Positions 1 to 9,352 are shown, counted from the first letter of the stretch. The stretch: 64,000 bases of DNA from Rhizobium hidalgonense (GCF_002914525.1 NZ_LODW01000104.1:186001-250000), one strand, 5' to 3'. Notes: generated from the letters alone by a model not told the origin. Translations and numbers: made by a program.

Positions 1-755
1 TCCGGCAAAACCGCGTTGAAGCCTTCCTTTTCGACGGCGAGACCCTGGGCGACGACTTGCGGAGGGCTTTGGGGAGCGTCACCCACCTCGTTCAGTCGAT
101 CGCGCCTGGAAAAGGCGACCCGCTGCTGCGGCTGATGGACGAAGATCGCGCAAGCCTGCCGTCCCGCCTAGAATGGATCGGTTATCTCTCAACCGTCGGC
201 GTCTATGGCGATCACAAGGGCGCATGGATCGACGAGGAAACACCTTGCGTGCCCGTCTCCGGGCGCTCGAAGGAGCGGCTGGAGGCGGAAGCGGGCTGGC
301 TGGCAATGGGCAGGCAGCGTGGCGTGCCGGCGGCAGTGCTCCGCCTTGCCGGGATCTATGGGCCGGGGCGCAATGCCTTCTGCAATCTGGAAAAGGGCAC
401 GGCGCGGCGCCTGATCAAGAAAGACCAGGTGTTCAACCGCATCCGGGTCGAGGATATCGGCGCGGCGACCCGCTTTCTGTCCGATCACAGCCTCGGCGGC
501 CTCTATAACATCACCGACAACAGGCCCGGGCCGCCGCAGGATGTGATTGTCGAGGCAGCACGGCTGATGGGCGTCGAACCGCCGCCGGAACAGGCCTTCG
601 AAACCGCCGAGCTGACGCCGATGGCGCGCTCCTTCTACGGCGAGAACAAACGGGTTTCGAATGCGAAACTCAAGGCGGCCGGCTTCGAATTCTCCTTCCC
701 TGACTACGTGATGTCACTTGCGCAATTGTGGCAGGACGGTCGCTGGCGCGGTTAA
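1..755 (+). CDS. SDR-family NAD(P)-dependent epimerase/dehydratase, 5' partial
   Basis: The reading frame is open from the first base of the window, so the gene begins upstream and the dinucleotide-binding glycine motif is not visible. What remains resembles YeeZ-like extended short-chain dehydrogenases: a serine-threonine pair followed by VYGDHK, which supplies the Tyr-x3-Lys catalytic pair, then LRLAGIYGPGRN, the usual substrate-side loop. The TTG at 57 is an internal codon, since in-frame coding continues to its left. Substrate unknown. It ends in TAA and is followed by an AT-rich gap. Confidence 0.8.
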   Translation, partial: RQNRVEAFLFDGETLGDDLRRALGSVTHLVQSIAPGKGDPLLRLMDEDRASLPSRLEWIGYLSTVGVYGDHKGAWIDEETPCVPVSGRSKERLEAEAGWLAMGRQRGVPAAVLRLAGIYGPGRNAFCNLEKGTARRLIKKDQVFNRIRVEDIGAATRFLSDHSLGGLYNITDNRPGPPQDVIVEAARLMGVEPPPEQAFETAELTPMARSFYGENKRVSNAKLKAAGFEFSFPDYVMSLAQLWQDGRWRG

Positions 756-1164
756 ACCTCGGCCGCTTGGGGAGACCAGGGTTATCACCCAAATTGAGTA
801 GGAAATTCCTACTTTCAGCAGTTGGCAGAACAATTCTCGCCGCATATCATGGTTAACAGCCTTTGAATTTGCGCAAATGCGGCGAAGAATATGGCGAAGT
901 CAGAAAAAATATTTCGTGATTTTTGTGAAGCCATCGAAGATTAAGGCTTCCTCGGAAAAATCATTTGAATTTTAGCTGATTTCATTGCGTTTTTTCCACA
1001 TCCCGCCATACGCGGCAAATTCTCATATTTTATCAATGACCTCGCAAATATTACAGACTGTAATATTCCGTGATCGCATGCGGCACTTTTTCGCCATTTT
1101 TCGGCGGATTTAAGCCCCGCCGCCTGCAAGGGCGTTGAGTTCAATAGTTGAGGGATACTCTGTT
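756..1164. other. AT-rich intergenic region upstream of the RlpA-like gene
   Basis: About 410 bases without a credible gene. It is much richer in A and T than its neighbours, which suits a promoter region. The only clear structure is the perfect palindrome at 1047-1067, listed separately. No RNA gene or mobile element was recognised. Confidence 0.6.
1047..1067. promoter_or_regulatory. Perfect 21-bp palindrome, candidate operator
   Basis: Arms AATATTACAG and CTGTAATATT flank a single A. The site lies about 100 bases upstream of the start of the RlpA-like gene, in AT-rich DNA. Perfect symmetry of ten bases per arm suggests a homodimeric repressor. It does not match the rhizobial LexA, Irr or CtrA sites known to me. 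It has no T-run after it, so a terminator is unlikely. Confidence 0.5.
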
Positions 1165-1527
1165 TTGAAGAAAATAAGCCGTTCTATTATCGCTGCCGCA
1201 ACTATTGCAGCCTGCTCTTCCTTGCTTCCGGCGGAGAGTTTTGCTGGAAATGGCTGTGGCGGTGCTTCATGGTACGCACTCCACTCCAAAACTGCTTCCG
1301 GGGAACGTATGAACCCTGCCGTCTTGACTGCCGCACATCGTTCGCTCGCCTTCGGCACCAAGGTAAAGGTCACCAACCGTAACAATGGCCGCACCGTCGT
1401 CGTTCGCATCAACGATCGCGGCCCGTTCATCCGCGGCCGGGTGCTCGACCTGTCGCGCGCCGCGGCGCAGAATATCGGCATGGTGAGCTCCGGCACGGCG
1501 AAGGTCTGCTACCAGGTGATCAGCTAG
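1165..1527 (+). CDS. RlpA-like double-psi beta-barrel protein (septal ring / peptidoglycan-associated)
   Basis: About 120 residues: a signal peptide of roughly 28 residues (lysines, then a hydrophobic alanine/isoleucine stretch ending near SFAG), then one RlpA double-psi beta-barrel domain. Visible family motifs are TASGE, LTAAHR and RINDRGPF, which include the Glu and His equivalents of the catalytic residues in Pseudomonas RlpA, a lytic transglycosylase acting on denuded glycan. There is no SPOR domain. The start is TTG at 1165, chosen because GAGGGA lies nine bases upstream; the TTG at 1135 has no such site. The protein should act in the periplasm or outer membrane. Confidence 0.8.
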   Translation: MKKISRSIIAAATIAACSSLLPAESFAGNGCGGASWYALHSKTASGERMNPAVLTAAHRSLAFGTKVKVTNRNNGRTVVVRINDRGPFIRGRVLDLSRAAAQNIGMVSSGTAKVCYQVIS

Positions 1528-1676
1528 GCCGGAGCTTACGACCGGCTGCGCCGTCAGCGGCGCTTGCTCTTGCCGCCAATCGCGGTTACCACGCGGTTGA
1601 GACTTGTGAACAATCCGTCCCGTAACTGTCGCGGCTGACGGGATCCTTCGCAAGCATGGCAACAGGAGACTTGTGA

Positions 1677-2966
1677 ATGCGTCTGGGCGGCCGCCTCGAA
1701 GGGGCGATTTCTGTGCTCGCGGACATCGATGCCCGCAAGCGACCCGTCGCCGACGCGCTGAAGGACTGGGGCCTTGCGCATCGTTTCGCCGGCTCCGGCG
1801 ATCGCGCCGCCATCGGCAACATCGTCTATGACGCCCTGCGCATGCGGCTTTCCCATGCCTGGCTGATGGATGACGACAGTGCCATAGCGATTGCCCATGC
1901 CGTCATGTTCCGCCAATGGGGTTTCACGCCCGATAGTCTTGCCGCGGCGCTGGCAGATGACAAGTTCGCGCCGCCACCGCTTTCGGCCGATGCCGTCGCG
2001 GCCTTCGAAAGCCGTTCGCTCGACGATGCCCCGCCGCATATCCGTGGCGATATTCCCGAATGGGTCCAATCCTCCTTCGAACAGGCTTTCGGCGCCGGCT
2101 GGCTTGCCGAGGCACAGGCGCTTGCCGGACGCCCGACGCTCGATCTGCGCGCCAACATCCTGAAATCCTCCCGCGACAAGGCCGTCAAGGCGCTCGAAAG
2201 AACAGGCGCGCAGGCTGCGAAGATCGCTCGCTACGGCATCCGGATTGCCGCCGGCGAAGGCGCTTCGCGTCTTCCCAACGTGACAGCCGAGCTTTCGTTC
2301 CAGAAAGGCTGGTTCGAAATTCAGGACGAGGGATCGCAGATCGTCGCCGACCTCGTGCTCGCCAAAGACGGTGAACAGGTGCTCGACTATTGCGCCGGTG
2401 GCGGCGGCAAGACGCTCGCCATGGCGGCGGCCATGCAGAACAAGGGACAGGTTCACGCCTATGACGCCGACCGCAAGCGGCTGGCGCCGATCATCGAGCG
2501 GCTGAAGCGGGCGGGCACGCGCAATGTCCAGGTGCATGACGACGCCAAGGGGCTTTCCGGCCTTACCGGGCGCTGCGACAAGGTGCTGGTCGACGCGCCC
2601 TGCACCGGCACCGGCACATGGCGCCGCCGCCCCGATACCAAATGGCGGCTGACGGCGAAGAACCTCGACGAGCGCACGACCCAGCAGCAGGATGCGCTCG
2701 CCCAGGCGAGCAGCTTCGTCAAGCCAGGCGGCGAACTGATCTACGTCACCTGCTCGGTATTGCCCCAGGAGAACGAGGAACGAGTGCGACGCTTCACGGC
2801 CGACAATCCTGATTTCCAGATCGTCAGCGCCCTGCCCGCCTGGGATGGCCTCTTCGGAAAGGACACGCCGCGTCCGCATTCTTCCGACGGCCTGACGGTG
2901 ACGCTGACGCCAGCCTCGACCGATACGGACGGCTTTTTCTTCTGCCGTATGCAGCGCAAGGGCTGA
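1677..2966 (+). CDS. RsmB/NOP-family class I SAM-dependent RNA (cytosine-C5) methyltransferase
   Basis: 429 residues. The N-terminal part resembles the RNA-binding domain of RsmB-type enzymes. The C-terminal Rossmann domain has motif I VLDYCAGGGGKT near residues 235-246, motif IV DAPCTGTG with Cys309, and motif VI TCSVLPQEN with Cys359; these two cysteines are the catalytic and release residues of 5-methylcytosine RNA methyltransferases. The likely substrate is 16S rRNA, but rhizobia carry several paralogues and the exact target is not readable here. AGGAGA precedes the ATG. It stands alone between the RlpA-like gene and the imelysin cluster. Confidence 0.9.
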   Translation: MRLGGRLEGAISVLADIDARKRPVADALKDWGLAHRFAGSGDRAAIGNIVYDALRMRLSHAWLMDDDSAIAIAHAVMFRQWGFTPDSLAAALADDKFAPPPLSADAVAAFESRSLDDAPPHIRGDIPEWVQSSFEQAFGAGWLAEAQALAGRPTLDLRANILKSSRDKAVKALERTGAQAAKIARYGIRIAAGEGASRLPNVTAELSFQKGWFEIQDEGSQIVADLVLAKDGEQVLDYCAGGGGKTLAMAAAMQNKGQVHAYDADRKRLAPIIERLKRAGTRNVQVHDDAKGLSGLTGRCDKVLVDAPCTGTGTWRRRPDTKWRLTAKNLDERTTQQQDALAQASSFVKPGGELIYVTCSVLPQENEERVRRFTADNPDFQIVSALPAWDGLFGKDTPRPHSSDGLTVTLTPASTDTDGFFFCRMQRKG

Positions 2967-3163
2967 GCGCCGCCGAGCCGCACTCCGATGCGGGAAGAGG
3001 GCCGCGGATAAGCCGATTTTTCGAGCAAATGCCCGGCAAAATGACGATCTTCCAGCAAGCGCTCATCTTAAAATCATTCCAAACTAGAGTGTTTGACACC
3101 AGTTTGCTTTTGCGCGAAGAGACGGAGCCCGATTAGACGGAAGATCCGTCACAGGAGAGGATC

Positions 3164-4438
3164 ATGAAGCTCAACACATTCCGCGCAGCCGTGCTGGCGA
3201 TTGCCCCCGCCGCTCTGCTCGCCCTTCCCGCGCAGGCCGAGACCGATGCTGGCGCCGTGGTGAAACACTATGCCGACGTGGCGCATGCGAAATACGAGGA
3301 CTCGCTGACGACGGCCAAGGCGCTCGATGCTGCCATCGACGCCTTTCTCAAGGCGCCGACCGATGCGACGCTGAAAGCCGCCCGGGACGCATGGGTCAAG
3401 GCGCGCGTCCCCTATCAGCAGACGGAAGTCTATCGTTTCGGCAATCCGATCGTCGACGACTGGGAAGGCAAGGTCAACGCATGGCCGCTCGATGAAGGCC
3501 TGATCGACTATGTCGATACCTCCTATGGCACCGAGAGCGACGAAAATTCTCTCTATGTGGCCAATGTCATCGCCAACAAGACGATCAAGATCGACGGCAA
3601 GGATGTCGATGCCTCCAAGCTGACGCCGGAATTCCTCTCCGGCACGCTCGCCGAGGCCGGCGGCATCGAAGCCAATGTCGCGACAGGATACCACGCCATC
3701 GAATTCCTGCTCTGGGGCCAGGATCTGAACGGCACGGGACCCGGCGCCGGCGACCGTCCGGCCACCGACTACGACCTGAAGAACTGCACGCACGGCAATT
3801 GCGACCGCCGCGCCGAATACCTGAAATCCGCCTCGACCCTCTTGGTGTCCGACCTGCAGGAAATGACCGACAACTGGAAGGCTGACGGGGCTGCGACGAA
3901 GAACGTCGAAGCCGATCCGAGGGCCGGCCTCGTCGCGATCCTGACGGGCATGGGTTCGCTTTCCTACGGCGAGCTTGCCGGCGAGCGCATGAAGCTCGGC
4001 CTGCTGCTGCACGATCCGGAAGAAGAGCATGATTGCTTCTCCGACAATACCTACAACTCGCACCTCAACGACGCGATCGGCATCGCCGCCGCCTATACCG
4101 GCAACTATACCCGCGTCGACGGCACCAAGCTCAGCGGTCCGTCGCTGCACGATCTCGTCGCCGCCAAGGACAAGGCGGTCGATGCCGAGATGGAAGGCAA
4201 GCTCAACAAGACGCTCGATGCGATGAACGCCATGGCTAAGCGCGGCGAGACGGTCGAGAAGTACGACCAGATGATCGGCGAGGGCAACAAAGAAGGCAAC
4301 GCCGTGGTCCAGGCTGCCATCGATGGGCTGATCGACCAGACGAAATCGGTACAGCGCGTTATTGCCGCACTCGATCTCGGCACGGTTCAGCTTGAAGGTT
4401 CCGACAGCTTGGATAATCCTAACGCCGTCTTCAAATAA
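3164..4438 (+). CDS. Imelysin-family periplasmic protein (peptidase M75-like, IrpA type), first copy
   Basis: 424 residues with a classical signal peptide (about 25 residues ending AQA). The imelysin signature GYHAIEFLLWGQD, a GxHxxE motif, lies near residues 174-186. Family members are iron-regulated and often encoded with iron-uptake genes; the M75 peptidase assignment is historical, and metal binding is the better supported view. AGGAGAGG precedes the ATG. It is the first gene of a four-gene cluster reaching to 8207. I looked for an Irr (ICE) or RirA box upstream and saw no convincing match; a TTGACA at 3093-3098 could be a -35 element. Confidence 0.88.
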   Translation: MKLNTFRAAVLAIAPAALLALPAQAETDAGAVVKHYADVAHAKYEDSLTTAKALDAAIDAFLKAPTDATLKAARDAWVKARVPYQQTEVYRFGNPIVDDWEGKVNAWPLDEGLIDYVDTSYGTESDENSLYVANVIANKTIKIDGKDVDASKLTPEFLSGTLAEAGGIEANVATGYHAIEFLLWGQDLNGTGPGAGDRPATDYDLKNCTHGNCDRRAEYLKSASTLLVSDLQEMTDNWKADGAATKNVEADPRAGLVAILTGMGSLSYGELAGERMKLGLLLHDPEEEHDCFSDNTYNSHLNDAIGIAAAYTGNYTRVDGTKLSGPSLHDLVAAKDKAVDAEMEGKLNKTLDAMNAMAKRGETVEKYDQMIGEGNKEGNAVVQAAIDGLIDQTKSVQRVIAALDLGTVQLEGSDSLDNPNAVFK

Positions 4439-4447
4439 GCAAAAGGC

Positions 4448-4471
4448 GGGCCGCTCTCAGTGGAGCGGCCC
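4448..4471 (+). promoter_or_regulatory. Intercistronic hairpin between imelysin and di-haem gene
   Basis: GGGCCGCTC (4448-4456) pairs perfectly with GAGCGGCCC (4463-4471) around a six-base loop, starting ten bases after the imelysin stop and ending ten bases before the next ATG. There is no T-run, so it is probably an RNA-processing or stability element that lets the first gene be expressed above the rest, rather than a full terminator. Confidence 0.55.
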
Positions 4472-4481
4472 GGACCCTGAA

Positions 4482-6020
4482 ATGTCGCATGCCCCGGCCC
4501 GCCGATTGATCGCCAGCGCAGCGTTCTGCGCCACGCTTGCCGGTTTTTCCGCAATGATCGCCGCCGGTTTCGATCTGCCGGCGAAACGCACCGACCTTTC
4601 CGAGGCCGATCTCAAACGCGTTGCCGACGTGACCCGGCCGACTACGGATTTTTCCAAGGCCGAACAATATGAAGCGATGCAGGCCGGTGGCACGACCTCG
4701 ATCGATCCGATCACCGAAGACAGCTTCTCGCATATTTCGGCCAATATTCCCTTCGAGGAAGAGCAGAATTTCAAGCTCGGCAACGCACTGTTCCGCAAGC
4801 TCTGGGTTTCCTCGCCCTCCTCGACACAGGCCTCCGATGGGCTCGGGCCGCTGTTCAACGCGCGCTCCTGCATGAGCTGTCATGTCAATGACGGTCGCGG
4901 CAAACCGCCGGAGGGCGGCCCAAGCGCCGTCTCGATGTTCCTGCGGCTTTCCCGCGCGGCCAAAACAGCCGCGGAAGAAAGGGCGATCGCAAGCGCCGAT
5001 ATCCTCAATTTCCCCGATCCAGTCTATGGCCATCAGCTGCAGGATCTTGCCGTTCCCGGCCTTGCCGCCGAAGGCCGTATGACGATCCGCTATGACGAGG
5101 AGACGGTGACACTTGGCGACGGCGAGGCCGTGTCGCTGCGCCGCCCGCATTATGCGGCGACCAAACTTACCTATGGGCCGCTCGATCCGGCCACGACGAT
5201 CTCGGCGCGTGTTGCTCCTGCGATGATCGGCCTCGGACTGATCGAGGCGATCCCCGACGCCGATATACTTGCCCATGCCGACCCTGACGATGCCGATGGC
5301 GACGGCATTTCGGCCAAGGCGGCGATCGTGAGCGACCACCGCAGCGGCAAGATCGCGCTCGGCCGCTTCGGCTGGAAGGCGCAAAACGCCACGGTGCGCG
5401 ACCAGAATGCCGACGCCTTCGCCAATGATATCGGCATCTCGACCCCCGACCACCCGGATGCACATGGCGATTGCACCGAGGCGGAAAAGAAATGCCTCGA
5501 TATGCCGACCGGCGTCCAGAAACGGCTGGGCGCGGAAGAAGCGCCGGGTCCCATTCTCGACCTCGTGACCTTTTACTCCGAAAATCTTGCCGTGCCGGCG
5601 CGTCGTAAGGCGAGTTTCCCCGAGACGCTGAAGGGCAAGCGGATTTTCTACGAAACCGGCTGCATTTCCTGCCATCTGCCGAAATTCGTCACCCGTCGGG
5701 ATACGCCCGACAAGGCCCAATCCTTCCAGCTGATCTGGCCCTATTCCGACTTTCTTCTGCACGATATGGGCGACGGACTTGCCGACGGACAGCAGGTCGG
5801 CCTTGCAAGCGGACGTGAATGGCGCACGCCACCGCTATGGGGTATAGGACTGACCCGGACTGTCAGCGGACACAGCTTTTTCCTGCATGACGGCCGTGCG
5901 CGGAATCTCACCGAGGCGATTCTCTGGCACGGCGGCGAAGCTGAAAAGGCCCGCAACGCTTTCTCCTCCCTGTCGAAAGACGACAGGGCGGCCCTGATTA
6001 CATTCCTGGAGTCACTTTGA
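4482..6020 (+). CDS. Di-haem oxidoreductase family protein (DUF1111 / COG3488, IrpB type)
   Basis: 512 residues from the ATG at 4482. An N-terminal hydrophobic segment suggests export. Two c-type haem motifs are visible, CMSCH at about 130-134 and CISCH at about 394-398, so the protein should be matured by the periplasmic cytochrome c system. The family is often labelled thiol oxidoreductase but its reaction is not established. A longer in-frame extension back to 4362 would overlap the imelysin gene by 77 bases and lacks a signal peptide, so it was rejected. The next gene overlaps by one base, indicating translational coupling. Confidence 0.88.
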   Translation: MSHAPARRLIASAAFCATLAGFSAMIAAGFDLPAKRTDLSEADLKRVADVTRPTTDFSKAEQYEAMQAGGTTSIDPITEDSFSHISANIPFEEEQNFKLGNALFRKLWVSSPSSTQASDGLGPLFNARSCMSCHVNDGRGKPPEGGPSAVSMFLRLSRAAKTAAEERAIASADILNFPDPVYGHQLQDLAVPGLAAEGRMTIRYDEETVTLGDGEAVSLRRPHYAATKLTYGPLDPATTISARVAPAMIGLGLIEAIPDADILAHADPDDADGDGISAKAAIVSDHRSGKIALGRFGWKAQNATVRDQNADAFANDIGISTPDHPDAHGDCTEAEKKCLDMPTGVQKRLGAEEAPGPILDLVTFYSENLAVPARRKASFPETLKGKRIFYETGCISCHLPKFVTRRDTPDKAQSFQLIWPYSDFLLHDMGDGLADGQQVGLASGREWRTPPLWGIGLTRTVSGHSFFLHDGRARNLTEAILWHGGEAEKARNAFSSLSKDDRAALITFLESL

Positions 6021-7120
6021 TGCGCCTTTGGCACCCCCTGCTCTGCCTCACTCTGATCGGCCTCGCCACATCAGCGGCCGCCCAGACCGCCGCTCCTCCG
6101 GCAGGGCTGAACGAGGATGCCGTTCCCGCCGTCATGCAGCGCGCGGTCGACGAGGTGATCCGCCCGGGCTATCGCAACATGCAGCAATCGGCCGCCCGGC
6201 TGACGACGGCGATGAAGGATCTCTGCGACGGCGGCACCCAGCAGACGCTCGAAAAGGCGAAATCGGCCTTCGACGATACGATCCGCTACTGGTCGATCAT
6301 CGAGATCGTCCAGACCGGACCGGTCATCCAGGACAATCTCTTCGAGCACATCCTGTTCTATCCCGACCGCAAGGGCGTCGGCTTGAAGCAGGTGCAGGCG
6401 CTGATCGCCAAGGCCGATCCGAAGGATGCGGCGGTCGATGCGATCGCCGGCAAGAGCGTGGCGCTGCAGGGCCTGACGGCGTTGGAATACGTGCTTTACG
6501 GCAATGGCTCCGAAAATCTCGTCGGGCAGAAGGGCGGCTTCCGCTGCCTTTACGGCGCCGCCGTCGCCGGCAATATCCAGCGCGAGGCCGGCGAAGTCGT
6601 CGCCGCCTGGGAAAAGCCCGACGGGGTGCAGGCGAGCTGGAAACATCCCGGCCCGCAAAGCAATGATTTTATGGACAACAAGGAAGCCGTGACCGCGCTG
6701 CTCGGCATTCTCGTCCACGGCGCCGAAAATGTCCGCGACCAGCGGCTGGAGCAATTCTACAAGGGCAAGGACACGGCGCCGCGCCCGCGCATGGCGATCT
6801 ACTGGCGCTCCAAGAATACCTGGAAATCGATGGCCGCCAATATCGACGGCTTGCGCACGCTCTGGCAGAAGGCCGGCATGGCCGAGCTTCTGCCGCCGGA
6901 CAAACAGGCCGTCGCCGCCTCGATCGACGAGGACTTCAAATCGCTGCTCGACAGCGTGCCGAAGCTCAATCCCGATATCGACGTTGCCGTAAGCGATGCG
7001 GAGAAGGCCAAGCTCGATACGCTGCTTGCCGAGAGCCGCGACCTGATCACCAGGATCAGCGACGAATATGGCGCGGCCATCGGCCTTTCGGCCGGCTTTT
7101 CCTTTTCGGATGGAGATTGA
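6020..7120 (+). CDS. Imelysin-family periplasmic protein, second copy
   Basis: 366 residues with a signal peptide ending near AAAQ. It has imelysin architecture but a divergent signature, GLTALEYVLYG near residue 150, where the first copy has GYHAIEFLLWG; the metal-site histidine is therefore absent and only the glutamate kept. The two copies thus probably have different roles. The ATG at 6020 overlaps the preceding stop by one base, with GGAG eight bases upstream. The third gene of the cluster. Confidence 0.85.
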   Translation: MRLWHPLLCLTLIGLATSAAAQTAAPPAGLNEDAVPAVMQRAVDEVIRPGYRNMQQSAARLTTAMKDLCDGGTQQTLEKAKSAFDDTIRYWSIIEIVQTGPVIQDNLFEHILFYPDRKGVGLKQVQALIAKADPKDAAVDAIAGKSVALQGLTALEYVLYGNGSENLVGQKGGFRCLYGAAVAGNIQREAGEVVAAWEKPDGVQASWKHPGPQSNDFMDNKEAVTALLGILVHGAENVRDQRLEQFYKGKDTAPRPRMAIYWRSKNTWKSMAANIDGLRTLWQKAGMAELLPPDKQAVAASIDEDFKSLLDSVPKLNPDIDVAVSDAEKAKLDTLLAESRDLITRISDEYGAAIGLSAGFSFSDGD

Positions 7121-7124
7121 AGCG

Positions 7125-8207
7125 ATGATGCGAAGTGCCGCAATCGACCGACGCAGTTTTGTCAAGGCGGCCGGGATCGGCTTCCTTGCGGCCTTGACGC
7201 CAAAGTCGCTGATGGCGCTGGAGCGGACCGATGCGGTCTATGCATCGGGCATTCGGGCTGCCGACGGCTCCTTTGCCGTCGCGACCGTGACGGAGCGCGG
7301 CGAGGTCGTCGATCAGGTGGCGCTTCCCGCGCGCGCCCACGGCATGGCCTTCAGCGCCGCCACCGGCATGACCGTCGCCTTCGCCCGCCGGCCCGGCACC
7401 TATGCGATGATTTTCGATGCCCGCAATAAGCGCGAGCCGATCGTCATCAATTCTATCGAGGGCCGGCATTTCTACGGCCATGGCGCCTTCTCGCCCGATG
7501 GCCGGCTGCTCTATGCCAGTGAGAACGACTTCGACGGCAATCGCGGCATGATCGGCCTCTACGACGCCACTAACCGATTCAGCCGCATCGGCGAATTCGA
7601 GACTTACGGCATCGGTCCGCACGACATGACGGTTTCCGATGACGGACGCCTTCTGATCGTCGCCAATGGCGGCATCGAGACGCATCCGGATTTCGGCCGC
7701 ACCAAGCTCAATCTCGGGGAGATGCAGCCGTCGCTGGTGCTGATCGACGCAACGACCGGGGCCCTGATCGAAAAACATCTACTGCCGGCGCAATGGGCGG
7801 AACTTTCCACCCGCCACGTCGATCTCGACGACAAGGGCCGTATCTGGTTCGCCTGCCAGTACGAGGGCCACCGCAAGGATCTGCCGCCGCTTATCGGCCA
7901 TTTCGCCAAGGGCGAAGACCTTTCCTTCATCGACCTGCCGGAGCAGACGACGCGCAGGCTTGCCAATTATGTCGGCGCGATCGCCGTCAATCGCAGCGAG
8001 GGTCTCGTCGGCGTGACCTCGCCGAAGGGCGGCGCCTCGGTGACCATCGACGCTAGGACGGGCAAGGTGCTGGCCGAGACGGCCATTCAGGACGCGGCCG
8101 GCATCGCGCCGGCAAAAAGCGGCTTTGCCGTCTCCTCCTATGATGGCGATTTCCTGTCGACCCGCAGCGACGTCGCCTGGGATCAGCACATCGTGCGGAT
8201 CTCTTAA
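7125..8207 (+). CDS. DUF1513 protein with Tat signal
   Basis: 360 residues. The N-terminus carries a twin-arginine motif (DRRSFVKA, residues 8-15) and a hydrophobic stretch, so it is likely exported folded. The rest matches DUF1513, a beta-propeller-like family always found with imelysin and di-haem genes; motifs include HGMAFS, HFYGHGAFSPDG and GIGPHDM. Function unknown. The start at 7125 is preceded by GGAG; an upstream frame extension to 7068 overlaps the previous gene and would bury the Tat signal. Last gene of the cluster. Confidence 0.82.
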   Translation: MMRSAAIDRRSFVKAAGIGFLAALTPKSLMALERTDAVYASGIRAADGSFAVATVTERGEVVDQVALPARAHGMAFSAATGMTVAFARRPGTYAMIFDARNKREPIVINSIEGRHFYGHGAFSPDGRLLYASENDFDGNRGMIGLYDATNRFSRIGEFETYGIGPHDMTVSDDGRLLIVANGGIETHPDFGRTKLNLGEMQPSLVLIDATTGALIEKHLLPAQWAELSTRHVDLDDKGRIWFACQYEGHRKDLPPLIGHFAKGEDLSFIDLPEQTTRRLANYVGAIAVNRSEGLVGVTSPKGGASVTIDARTGKVLAETAIQDAAGIAPAKSGFAVSSYDGDFLSTRSDVAWDQHIVRIS

Positions 8208-8280
8208 AGCGTGTCGCGGTCTTTCAGATTCGCTTGCCACGCTTTAAGTCGTTGGTTTGCCGCATCCGCGATGCTCTAGC
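8208..8280. repeat. Rhizobial-type intergenic repeat (RIME-like)
   Basis: The stretch beginning AGCGTGTCGCGGTCTTTC and ending in ATGCTCTAG resembles short dispersed rhizobial intergenic elements. It lies between convergent genes, and its end overlaps the stop of the DUF2252 gene. Assignment rests on recall of the sequence style and was not verified. Confidence 0.4.
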
Positions 8281-9352
8281 GGGCGCGCGCGTAGTCCTTC
8301 TGCTCGGCACTGATGGTCAATGCGGCGGTCCGTGCCGCCTCATGCAGCCATTCCGGTCCCTTGGCCTGCAAGTCCCGCAGGATCGCTGCTGCGACCGCCG
8401 CATCGTCGGAATGGCAATTGGCGATCTCGAAGCCCATCAGCTCGATCATCGTCGGCGAAAGCAGGACCTCCGGATGCTGGTCGATCTCGATCTTGCGGCT
8501 GTTCGGCGAAAGCCTGCGCACGAGAATACGGCCGGAGACACGATAATGAGGATCGGCCGAGCGTATCCGCCCGGCGGCAATCTCGCCCGCGTGGATCACC
8601 TCATCCTGCGGCCTGTGGCGAAGCGACCAGGCCGACGGCAGCAGCGCCTTCGCCTCGCGCAGCACCGGCCCGCCCTGCCATTCGGCATAGGCGACGAAAC
8701 GCGGCCGGCCGAGGCTGCCGGTTCCGCCGCTGCGTGGCTTGACCACGAAGGGGCCGGAGCTGGGCGGCAGTGCATCGGCGAGCGCCTTTGTATAGGTGGC
8801 GGGCGCCTCGTTTTTGCCCGGCGTCAACGTCTCGTATTTCTCCCAGAATTCCCGACGTTCGGAATTCGGCAGCATCAGCGCCTTGCGCAGCCATTTGTGA
8901 TCACGTTCGAGGATGACGGGCAGCGGATTTTCAAGGCCCCGGCGATAGCCGCCGAGGATCAGCTCGCCGATCATCCGAACCGAGGGCCCGTCGCCGCCCC
9001 GCGCCAGGATGGCACTTGCCGCAAGACGAACGAGATCCAGCGCATAGGGCATAACAGCTGCATCGTCGAAATCATTGACGCCCCAGACGAGCCTGCCCTC
9101 GGCATCGCGCCAAGTGCCGAAATTCTCCAGATGCGTATCGCCGATCGCCAGGACCTCGGGTGCCGTTGCAAGCTCCGGGCAGATATCGAAGATGATTTCG
9201 CACCAGCGCCAATAGGTGGCGCGCAGGAAGACGAAATCGTCACTGCACATCTTCTCGTGCTTCTCGCGTAGATCGTCTTTGACGAGATCGGCCCCGAGTT
9301 CGCCAGCCAGCCAGCTCTCGAAATTTCGCACCGATTGCGATATCGTCGTCAT
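8276..9352 (-). CDS. DUF2252 family protein (kinase-like fold)
   Basis: 358 residues from ATG at 9352. Motifs GDTHLENF (71-78) and NDFDD (93-97) resemble the catalytic HGDxxxxN and DFD loops of aminoglycoside-phosphotransferase-like kinases, which is why DUF2252 is thought to be a kinase-fold family. No substrate is known. A longer frame to 9748 runs through the divergent thioesterase gene and was rejected. The gene faces the thioesterase across about 230 bases. Confidence 0.82.
   Translation of the reverse strand: MTTISQSVRNFESWLAGELGADLVKDDLREKHEKMCSDDFVFLRATYWRWCEIIFDICPELATAPEVLAIGDTHLENFGTWRDAEGRLVWGVNDFDDAAVMPYALDLVRLAASAILARGGDGPSVRMIGELILGGYRRGLENPLPVILERDHKWLRKALMLPNSERREFWEKYETLTPGKNEAPATYTKALADALPPSSGPFVVKPRSGGTGSLGRPRFVAYAEWQGGPVLREAKALLPSAWSLRHRPQDEVIHAGEIAAGRIRSADPHYRVSGRILVRRLSPNSRKIEIDQHPEVLLSPTMIELMGFEIANCHSDDAAVAAAILRDLQAKGPEWLHEAARTAALTISAEQKDYARAR

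Noticed and set aside
3040..3163. Irr or RirA box before the imelysin operon
   Set aside because: No sequence near the ICE or iron-responsive operator consensus was found; only a TTGACA is visible.
8234..9271. Long plus-strand open frame of 345 codons
   Set aside because: Antisense to DUF2252, arginine-rich and without recognisable motifs; a high-GC shadow.
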